64,000 bases of DNA from Marinospirillum perlucidum (GTDB taxonomy: Bacteria > Pseudomonadota > Gammaproteobacteria > Pseudomonadales > Halomonadaceae): assembly GCF_003336805.1 (NCBI RefSeq), contig NZ_QFWJ01000001.1, positions 124,001 to 188,000 of the forward strand, read 5' to 3'. Position 1 is the first letter of the stretch. Each line of letters opens with the position of its first letter. Positions 57,936 to 64,000 of the stretch are shown here, in pieces. A program made the position numbers and the translations under genes. The notes below the pieces were generated by a model. It was not told the origin of the DNA. It ran no database searches and was given only the letters and a program-made list of their open reading frames with translations.

Positions 57936-58727
57936 ATGAATAAATGTCAGCAGGAAGCAGCCGTGTCCTATCAGCAGGAACTGGAACAGGAAAATGCTGA
58001 TCTGAAAACTTCTCTGGCTCTGCTGCGTCAGGATCAGGAAGCTGGCTATCATGTCCAGCAGACCTTGTTGCCGGATAATCCTACCCAGGTCAATTCTTTC
58101 CGTCTGGATTACTGGCTGAGACCCTCGCTGTATTTATCCGGTGATTTTGTCGATTGCTGGCCTTTACCCGATAATAAAATGCTGTTTTATCTGGCCGATG
58201 TATCCGGACATGGGGCATCTTCTGCATTTGTGACTATACTAATCAAGTATCTGCTGGGTAAGTACAGTGAAACCGTGCAAGTCAGTCCTGCTGATCTTTG
58301 CAAACAGTTAAACGAGGAACTTCTGGCAGGCGGTTTGGATAAACATCTGACGTTGGTTCTGGGTGTTCTGGATACTCAGACGCGGGAAATGACCTATGCG
58401 CTGGGTGCACACCTACCGACCCCGTTACTTTGTTTAGGCAGTGGCGAGGTCAGGGAGCTGGAAGGAACAGGAATGCCCATCGGGCTCTTTCCCGATGCCC
58501 TATATAAGGATTACACTTGCATCTTTCCAGAACAAGGACGCTTATGCGTGGCCAGTGATGGTATTCTGGAATTGATGCCCGGCCAGGGACTGGAAGAACG
58601 CCAACAGGCCTGGCGGGATCTGGTCCAAAAGACCGGTGGAGAGATAGAGGCTTTACTGCAGCATCTGCCAGCTTCACAAGAGCAATGGCCTGATGATGTG
58701 ACCTTGATGACATTAACTGGTTGTTGA
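57936..58727 (+). CDS. SpoIIE/PP2C-type phosphatase without receiver domain
   Basis: A 263-residue protein. A coiled-coil N-terminus (~12-40) leads into the PP2C fold, with the metal aspartates in LSGDFVDCW (Asp70), LADVSGHGASSAF (Asp88) and PDDVTLM near the C-terminus. Such enzymes dephosphorylate STAS anti-sigma-antagonists. The homologous gene next to vacJ in Pseudomonas carries an N-terminal receiver domain, which is absent here. It is followed with a one-base gap by the STAS gene. Confidence 0.88.
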   Translation: MNKCQQEAAVSYQQELEQENADLKTSLALLRQDQEAGYHVQQTLLPDNPTQVNSFRLDYWLRPSLYLSGDFVDCWPLPDNKMLFYLADVSGHGASSAFVTILIKYLLGKYSETVQVSPADLCKQLNEELLAGGLDKHLTLVLGVLDTQTREMTYALGAHLPTPLLCLGSGEVRELEGTGMPIGLFPDALYKDYTCIFPEQGRLCVASDGILELMPGQGLEERQQAWRDLVQKTGGEIEALLQHLPASQEQWPDDVTLMTLTGC

Positions 58728-58728
58728 T

Positions 58729-59223
58729 ATGCAGACAGGCAAGCTTTTGGCGGCCAAATCACAACAGACCTACTTGCTTAAGCTGGTTGGTGACGTGCGT
58801 TTGACGCTGTGTTGTACCCTGGATCAGTTATTTGAACAGGTTTTTGCCGATCGAGAGGTTCGGAACATCGTAATCGACCTCTCCCAGGCAGATAATCTGG
58901 ATAGCACCACTCTGGGTTTGCTGGCCAAAATTGCGGTCAAGGCTTCTGTGGCGGGCCTGAATCAGCCCAGTATTATTTCATCCAACCCCGATATTACGAT
59001 GCTACTGGAATCCATGGGGTTCCGGCAGTATTTTCTGATCATGGATCAGCCGGTGACGACCCGCGAGGAGTTGCGTGAAGTGGCGCAGCTTTCTGGTTCG
59101 GAAGAGCATATCCGGGCCCAGGTTCTGGAAGCTCACCGCACCCTGATGGCCATGAACGAACATAATAAGGAAGCCTTCCAGAGCGTGGTTCAGGCGCTGG
59201 AAGACTGTCCCCATCCGGGCTGA
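58729..59223 (+). CDS. STAS-domain anti-sigma-factor antagonist
   Basis: A 164-residue protein whose first ~100 residues form a STAS domain: RNIVIDLSQADNLDSTTLGLL contains the probable phospho-site Ser59, followed by SSNPDITMLLESMGF. The C-terminal ~60 residues are a helical extension (EELREVAQLSGSEEH...LEAHRTLMAMNEHNKEAF) of the HsbA-like kind. Probable substrate of the upstream PP2C enzyme; the anti-sigma kinase is not in the window. Converges on tal. Confidence 0.88.
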   Translation: MQTGKLLAAKSQQTYLLKLVGDVRLTLCCTLDQLFEQVFADREVRNIVIDLSQADNLDSTTLGLLAKIAVKASVAGLNQPSIISSNPDITMLLESMGFRQYFLIMDQPVTTREELREVAQLSGSEEHIRAQVLEAHRTLMAMNEHNKEAFQSVVQALEDCPHPG

Positions 59224-59232
59224 AAACAGCTC

Positions 59233-60171
59233 TTACTGGCAGGTCGCAGTAATCTGCGCTTCCAGTTTTTCCAAATCCTCGATAAAACGGCGTATGCCTT
59301 CGGCCAGCTTTTCTGTGGCCATGGCATCGGCGTTTAATTGCAGGCGAAACTCGGCTTCAGTCAAGGGCTCTTCTCGTGGCTGAGAGGGTTGATCAGCTGT
59401 CAGGCAGCGTTCCAGCGGCGCTGAATCCGCCTGCAAGGAAGCCAGAAGCTTGGGCGCAATAGTCAAGCGGTCGCATCCGGCCAGGGCTTCGATTTCACCC
59501 TGGTTGCGGAAGGAGGCCCCCATCACGATGGTGGTGTAGCCTCTTTCTTTGTAGTAGGTGTAAATCCGGCGTACCGATTGCACACCTGGGTCCTTGCTGC
59601 CGGAAAAGTCTGCATCGGGTTGTTGAGCTCGATGCCAGTCCAGAATCCGGCCCACAAAGGGAGAAATGAGGGTGACCTCTGCATCTGCACAAGCTCGGGC
59701 CTGGGCAAAGCCGAACAGCAGAGTGAGGTTGCAGCGAATGCCTTCCTGTTCCAGTACACGGGCTGCCTGAATCCCTTCCCAGGTGGCCGCCAGTTTTATC
59801 AGGATGCGTTCGGGATCGCCGCCTGCATTTTTGATCTTGTCGATCAATTGCCGGGCCCTTTGCTGGCTGGCAGCCTGGTCAAAGGAGGTGCGTGCATCGA
59901 CTTCGACAGAAACATAGCCGGGAACCTGCTCTTGCACCTGACAGGCGAGCAAAGCCGCAAAGCAATCGTATACCGGAGTAGCGGTTTTCTGGGATTCTTC
60001 CCAGGCCTGGCGAAGCAAGGGTTGATAAGCGGGCAGTGCCAGAGCCTGCAGGAGAAGAGAAGGGTTGGTGGTAGCATCAGTCGGCTGGTAGCTGCGAATG
60101 GCATCCAGATCACCGGTATCGGCAACCACCAGGGTCATTTCTTTTAATTGATCTAGCTTATTGCTGCTCAC
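59233..60171 (-). CDS. tal: Transaldolase
   Basis: A 312-residue pentose-phosphate enzyme of the TalB family, exchanging dihydroxyacetone units between sugar phosphates. It shows VVADTGDLDAIRSYQPTDATTNPSL, YVSVEVDARTSFD, RILIKLAATWEGIQAA (Schiff-base Lys), CNLTLLFGFAQARACADAEV, LISPFVGRILDW and TIVMGASFRNQGEIEALAGCD. GTG 60171 is preferred, as AGGAG lies 7 bases upstream; an ATG at 60198 would add nine unrelated residues. Confidence 0.96.
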   Translation of the reverse strand: MSSNKLDQLKEMTLVVADTGDLDAIRSYQPTDATTNPSLLLQALALPAYQPLLRQAWEESQKTATPVYDCFAALLACQVQEQVPGYVSVEVDARTSFDQAASQQRARQLIDKIKNAGGDPERILIKLAATWEGIQAARVLEQEGIRCNLTLLFGFAQARACADAEVTLISPFVGRILDWHRAQQPDADFSGSKDPGVQSVRRIYTYYKERGYTTIVMGASFRNQGEIEALAGCDRLTIAPKLLASLQADSAPLERCLTADQPSQPREEPLTEAEFRLQLNADAMATEKLAEGIRRFIEDLEKLEAQITATCQ

Positions 60172-60263
60172 AGGGTCTCTCCTTTGTTGAATCTTCATCT
60201 AAACAGAGACCCGGGAGGAGGGCAATACACCCTAAGGCTAGAATTTTCAGTGTTTTAGTTGAC

Positions 60264-61268
60264 TCAGGTGAGCTGAACCCTGTCCAGGGCGCGTCTGATC
60301 AAATCAGCATTACTGTCAGGCAGGTGGGCTTCCTCACTGAGAAGGCGGCGAAATTTACGGGCACCGGGAACACCCTGGAAAACGCCCATGAGTGGCTTGG
60401 TCAAGGCATTCAGGCGCACACCGGCAGCCAGTTGCGCTTCAACGTAAGGCAGATACGCCAGGACAGCCTCCTGGGGTGTCTTGACCGGAGCTGAGGAAGC
60501 AAACAACCGTTGATCAACTTCAGCAGCCAGCAGCGGGTTATCCCAGAGCGCCCGTCCCAGCATGACGGAATCAACTTTTTGCAAATGGGCCTGGCAGGCA
60601 TCCAGATTGGTGATCCCCCCATTAATGCCCAGGGTTAACTCCGGGTGTTTGGCCTTGAGTCGATAGACCCGCTCGTAATTGAGCGGAGGTACATCCCGAT
60701 TTTGCTTGGGCGATAGACCCTGCAGCCAGGCTTTGCGAGCATGCAGGATGATGATTTTACAGCCTGCCTGTTTGAGACTGAGAACAAAGTTTTCCAGGTC
60801 TTCATCTTCGTCCTGCTCATCGATACCGATGCGGCATTTGATGGTGGCAGGGCGGTCAGTCGCGGCCTGCATGGCTTCAAAGCAAGTCGCCACTTTTTCC
60901 GGGTAGGCCATCAGGCAGGCACCGATCAGGTTGTTCTGGACCCGGTCGCTGGGGCAGCCGACGTTCAAGTTGATTTCATCATAACCCCAACGAGTAGCTA
61001 TCTCTGTGCAACGAGCCAGGTCTTCAGGCTGACTGCCGCCTAGTTGCAGGGCGACTGGATGCTCCTCGCGGGAGAAATCCAGAAAGCGCTCCGGGTCCTT
61101 GCCATGCAGGATGGCACCTGTGGTCACCATTTCCGTATAAAGCAGGGTTTCACGCGACAAGAGGCGCAAAAAGTAGCGGAAATGGCGATTGGTTACATCC
61201 AGCATGGGGGCCAGGCTGAATTTTGGGTAAACCTGATCGGACCAGGTGTGCAGATGGGAAGCAGGCAT
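60264..61268 (-). CDS. dusA: tRNA-dihydrouridine synthase A
   Basis: A ~334-residue FMN enzyme reducing U20/20a in tRNA. Motifs: KFSLAPMLDVTNRHFRYFLRLLS, LYTEMVTTGAILHG, INLNVGCPSDRVQNNLIGACLM (catalytic Cys), IKCRIGIDEQDEDEDLENFV and LHARKAWLQGLSPKQNRDVPPL, the DusA signature. The frame stays open to 61355, but MPASHLHTWSDQVYP at 61268 is closer to the usual N-terminus; no strong ribosome site decides. Confidence 0.95.
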   Translation of the reverse strand: MPASHLHTWSDQVYPKFSLAPMLDVTNRHFRYFLRLLSRETLLYTEMVTTGAILHGKDPERFLDFSREEHPVALQLGGSQPEDLARCTEIATRWGYDEINLNVGCPSDRVQNNLIGACLMAYPEKVATCFEAMQAATDRPATIKCRIGIDEQDEDEDLENFVLSLKQAGCKIIILHARKAWLQGLSPKQNRDVPPLNYERVYRLKAKHPELTLGINGGITNLDACQAHLQKVDSVMLGRALWDNPLLAAEVDQRLFASSAPVKTPQEAVLAYLPYVEAQLAAGVRLNALTKPLMGVFQGVPGARKFRRLLSEEAHLPDSNADLIRRALDRVQLT

Positions 61269-61580
61269 AGGGATAAAGACCGTGAAAAAAACGGCTAGTT
61301 TAGCAAAATCGGGGGGAGAAAAAACGGCGACCCTGTAGGGGGGCAGGGCCGCCAAGTTGAGCTAGTGCGTAGGGCCTACTTCCTTATTGACCGCAAACGC
61401 TTTGAGGTGATAACAGACAAAGACCTCAGTAAACCGAGATTTGATTCTGCAGCAGCAACCCAGGGGTGTGAAGGTGGCGTAGTGTCGCAGGAATTGCCGG
61501 GCTGCGCTCAAGGGTTATTTCTCTTATACTGGCGGCTTTATTTTCAGCGTTAATCCACCGCATGTAAAAGGTAAGTTTCC

Positions 61581-63074
61581 ATGTCTGTACGCACCCGTAT
61601 TGCCCCTTCACCGACCGGTGACCCCCACGTCGGTACGGCTTATATTGCTTTATTCAATCTGTGTTTTGCCCGCCAGCACCAGGGGCAGTTTATTCTCCGT
61701 ATCGAGGATACCGACCAGCAGCGTTCTACCGCTGAATCCGAGCAGCAGATTTTTGATTCCCTGCGCTGGCTGGGACTGGAGTGGGATGAGGGGCCGGATG
61801 TCGGTGGGGATTTTGGCCCTTATCGCCAGAGTGAACGCAAGGATCTCTATCGCCAGTATGCCGAACAGCTGCTGGCCGATGGCAAGGCTTTCAAATGCTA
61901 CCGTACCCCCCAGGAGCTGGATGAACTGCGCCGGGAAAGACAGCTGGCCGGTAAGGCCACGGCGCTCAAACCTTCCGATCTCTACTTGCCAGAAGACGAG
62001 GTGAAACGACGCGAAGCCGAAGGCGCCCCCTATGTCGTACGCATGCTGGTGCCGGAAGAAGAGGGCGTCTGTGTGATCGAAGATCTTTTGCGCGGCCCCA
62101 TGGAGCTGGACTGGAGCATGGTGGATGCCCAGATACTGCTGAAATCCGATGGCATGCCCACTTACCATCTTGCCAATGTGGTAGACGACCACCTGATGCA
62201 AATCACTCACGTGCTCAGGGGGGAGGAATGGATCAATTCTGCACCCAAGCACCAGCTTTTGTATGAGTACTTGGGTTGGGAGATGCCGGTTCTTTGCCAT
62301 TTGCCGTTGTTACGCAATCCGGACAAGTCCAAGCTGTCCAAGCGTAAAAACCCCACCTCGATTCGGTATTACCAGCGTATGGGCTATCTGCCAGAAGCGG
62401 TGATTAACTATCTGGGTCGCATGGGTTGGTCCATGCCGGACGAGCGGGAAAAATTCAGTCTCGATGAAATGATCGAGCATTTTGATATTCAGCGGGTTTC
62501 CCTGGGTGGCCCTGTTTTTGATGTAGAAAAACTGAGCTGGTTGAATGGCCTCTATCTGCGTGACCTGGATGATGAATCCTACCTGCAGCAACTAATGCAG
62601 TGGGCCTTCAACAAGGAATATGTCAGCCAGATTATTCCTCAGATCAAGCCGCGCGTGGAGACGCTCTCCGATGTGGCTCCCCTGGCTGCTTATTTTTTCA
62701 GTGGACTGCCCAGGATTAGCAAAGAGGATTTTGCCCAGCTGAAAATGCCTGAAGAGGTGGATCTGGTTGAGTTGATGCAGTTTTTGGTCTGGGAAATGGA
62801 TGCCTTGCGGGAATGGAACAAGGAGCAGCTACTTGAGCGCATCAAATTCTTGAGTGAGGCCTCGGGGCTGAAAATGAAGGTCTATCTGCAACCGGTCTTT
62901 TTAGCCATTGCTGGCACGACGACCTCCACTTCGGTGATGGATGCCATGGTGATTCTGGGGCCGGAAATCAGCCGTGCTCGATTGAGATTTGCCTTGGATC
63001 TGTTAACCGACGGCGGAGTCTCCAAGAAGCAGGCGAAGAAGCTGGAAAAGAAATACCAGCAGTTGCAACAATAG
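61581..63074 (+). CDS. gltX: Glutamyl-tRNA synthetase
   Basis: A 497-residue class I synthetase. [21 protein letters not shown] holds the HIGH-type motif (HVGT), with [29 protein letters not shown] and the KMSKS-type [11 protein letters not shown]. The C-terminal anticodon-binding helical domain is complete. A tRNA-Glu gene lies 240 bases downstream, but a terminator separates them. Confidence 0.97.
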   Translation: MSVRTRIAPSPTGDPHVGTAYIALFNLCFARQHQGQFILRIEDTDQQRSTAESEQQIFDSLRWLGLEWDEGPDVGGDFGPYRQSERKDLYRQYAEQLLADGKAFKCYRTPQELDELRRERQLAGKATALKPSDLYLPEDEVKRREAEGAPYVVRMLVPEEEGVCVIEDLLRGPMELDWSMVDAQILLKSDGMPTYHLANVVDDHLMQITHVLRGEEWINSAPKHQLLYEYLGWEMPVLCHLPLLRNPDKSKLSKRKNPTSIRYYQRMGYLPEAVINYLGRMGWSMPDEREKFSLDEMIEHFDIQRVSLGGPVFDVEKLSWLNGLYLRDLDDESYLQQLMQWAFNKEYVSQIIPQIKPRVETLSDVAPLAAYFFSGLPRISKEDFAQLKMPEEVDLVELMQFLVWEMDALREWNKEQLLERIKFLSEASGLKMKVYLQPVFLAIAGTTTSTSVMDAMVILGPEISRARLRFALDLLTDGGVSKKQAKKLEKKYQQLQQ

Positions 63075-63095
63075 CAAAAGGTTGTTTTGGATTCG

Positions 63096-63123
63096 GGGCT
63101 GGCAGTTCGCCAGCCCTTTTTTT
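63096..63123 (+). terminator. Rho-independent terminator after gltX
   Basis: GGGCTGGC / GCCAGCCC stem with a 5-base loop and a seven-T tract, 21 bases after the gltX stop. Confidence 0.93.
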
Positions 63124-63160
63124 ATGGCGGAAATTTTTTCTAAAAAAACCAAAAAAAAGC

Positions 63161-63189
63161 TTGACGCTTCAGGGGTCTAGACGTAATAT
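63161..63189 (+). promoter_or_regulatory. sigma70 promoter of the tRNA-Ala/tRNA-Glu unit
   Basis: TTGACG (-35), 17-base spacer, TAATAT (-10), ending 23 bases before tRNA-Ala. The spacer and motifs are near consensus. An A/T-rich stretch upstream (63131-63158) may act as an UP element. Confidence 0.85.
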
Positions 63190-63212
63190 ACGCACCGTCT
63201 TCCGGACAACGT

Positions 63213-63288
<76 letters not shown>

Positions 63289-63310
63289 CTTCCTTTTCCG
63301 AAAGATCTGC

Positions 63311-63386
63311 GTCCCATTCGTCTAGTGGTCCAGGACACCGCCCTTTCACGGCGGTAACAGGGGTTCGAACCCCCTATGGGACGCCA
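63311..63386 (+). tRNA. tRNA-Glu (TTC anticodon)
   Basis: Acceptor GTCCCAT / ATGGGAC, anticodon stem CCGCC / GGCGG with loop CTTTCAC (anticodon TTC), T-arm GGTTCGAAC, encoded CCA. It is 22 bases after tRNA-Ala and shares its promoter. Confidence 0.97.
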
Positions 63387-63663
63387 CTTTTCTCTACTTC
63401 CCCCAAGAAACTGTCCACATATCCAGAAGTGCTGGAAAGCCCTTGTTTTGATTTGCTATTTCAGCATTTTGATCGTTATTCATTTGTCTTCAGAGCAGCT
63501 GTCTCTTTTTACGGATGCGCGTAAGCTATTGATTTCCAAGAGTGCAGCCTGATATCTGGTCAAATAATGATCAATCTGTCTTTGTGGGGATGACTCGCTG
63601 GCTGGACACTTTTCCCCAAGCCTTTTCCACGACTTTATCCACAGATAGTGTGGATAAAGCGGC

Positions 63664-63999
63664 TTAGATATCGTCCAGCAGCAAGTCGTTATTGAGTTTG
63701 TATTTGGCGGGGTCTTCAGGGCCGGCCACTTTTTTCCAGCGACTACTGGAGCCGACTTGAACGTCTTCAAGCGCCAGGGGGCGACCAGTGTTCTTGTTGA
63801 ATACCAGACGAACCTGATCAGGTGTGGCATTGGCAGTCAGGGTTTTAACAAAGCCCAGATCACCATTGGCAAAGCCCACCAGAGAGCCGATCGGGAAGAT
63901 GCCCTGGTTCTTGATCAGTTGCTGGGTCATGCCCTGGTCCAGCTGGTTGCTCATGCCTAGCAGGCGCTTGAAAGCCAGAGCATGGGGCAGGCCTGCACG
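63664..63999 (-). CDS. Probable HD-GYP-domain protein, C-terminal part
   Basis: The last ~111 codons of a gene entering from the right edge (the frame stays open past the apparent ATG at 63954). The segment AFKRLLG ... IKNQGIFPIGSLVGFANGDLGFVKT followed by RLVFNKNTGRPL is typical of the region after HD-GYP c-di-GMP phosphodiesterase domains, where the ligand-contacting tail reads GIYPVGSLV. The catalytic HD and GYP residues lie outside the window, so the assignment is tentative. A 277-base gap separates it from tRNA-Glu. Confidence 0.6.
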   Translation of the reverse strand, partial: RAGLPHALAFKRLLGMSNQLDQGMTQQLIKNQGIFPIGSLVGFANGDLGFVKTLTANATPDQVRLVFNKNTGRPLALEDVQVGSSSRWKKVAGPEDPAKYKLNNDLLLDDI

Positions 64000-64000
64000 A

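Overview
The window reads as a stretch of core chromosome from a free-living gammaproteobacterium. The best fit is an Oceanospirillales/Pseudomonadales-type organism. Evidence: the dusB-fis pair, the accBC-aroQ order, rnd-ycgL-ycgN, the mlaA / PP2C / STAS / tal / dusA string known from Pseudomonas-like genomes, a 4.5S-type SRP RNA and many gammaproteobacterial housekeeping genes. I cannot name a genus from the sequence alone. No prophage, plasmid, CRISPR array or complete insertion sequence is visible. The only mobile trace is a ~148-bp IS5-like MITE candidate at 43.39-43.54 kb.

Layout. 0-1.8 kb: end of folX, a small membrane protein, a TIGR04219-type outer-membrane barrel and a DUF2061 protein. 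1.8-11.3 kb, minus strand: dsbD, aroQ, accB, accC, prmA, a zinc-ribbon membrane protein, dusB, fis, purH (listed in transcription order), covering translation-factor modification, fatty-acid initiation, purine synthesis and disulfide reduction. 11.4-17 kb: an Aer-like PAS chemoreceptor, then tRNA-Gln, prs, rplY, pth, ychF and tRNA-Met on the minus strand. 17-21.4 kb: azlCD amino-acid exporter divergent from a complete polar amino-acid ABC importer. 21.4-30.3 kb: GNAT, TlyA methyltransferase, SRP RNA, methyltransferase, katG, a small secreted protein, a PF03773 permease, DUF2237, blc lipocalin and a LysE exporter.

30.3-35 kb, plus strand: dnaX-ybaB-recR-rnd-ycgL-ycgN, nearly all overlapping or abutting. 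35.1-41.3 kb is the least understood part: a membrane protein, a three-TM (YLATT-like) protein with a winged-helix-like tail, a membrane-anchored vWA protein, a class II glutamine amidotransferase, a MoxR-type AAA+ ATPase and a CoxE-like vWA protein, all on one strand. This is the best candidate for an undescribed system. 41.4-50.9 kb: Ser/Thr-type phosphatase, MFS transporter, MaoC dehydratase, two acyl-CoA synthetases (one fadD), and a diguanylate cyclase overlapping a peptide-binding protein gene.

51-63.1 kb: hrpA, an alpha/beta-hydrolase-fold protein without the nucleophilic serine, a KASIII-like enzyme, mlaA, a PP2C phosphatase plus STAS protein, transaldolase, dusA and gltX. The end holds tRNA-Ala(GGC) and tRNA-Glu(TTC) behind a strong sigma70 promoter, and the C-terminus of a probable HD-GYP protein running off the edge.

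All assignments come from reading motifs and family resemblance. No database search or structure prediction was run.
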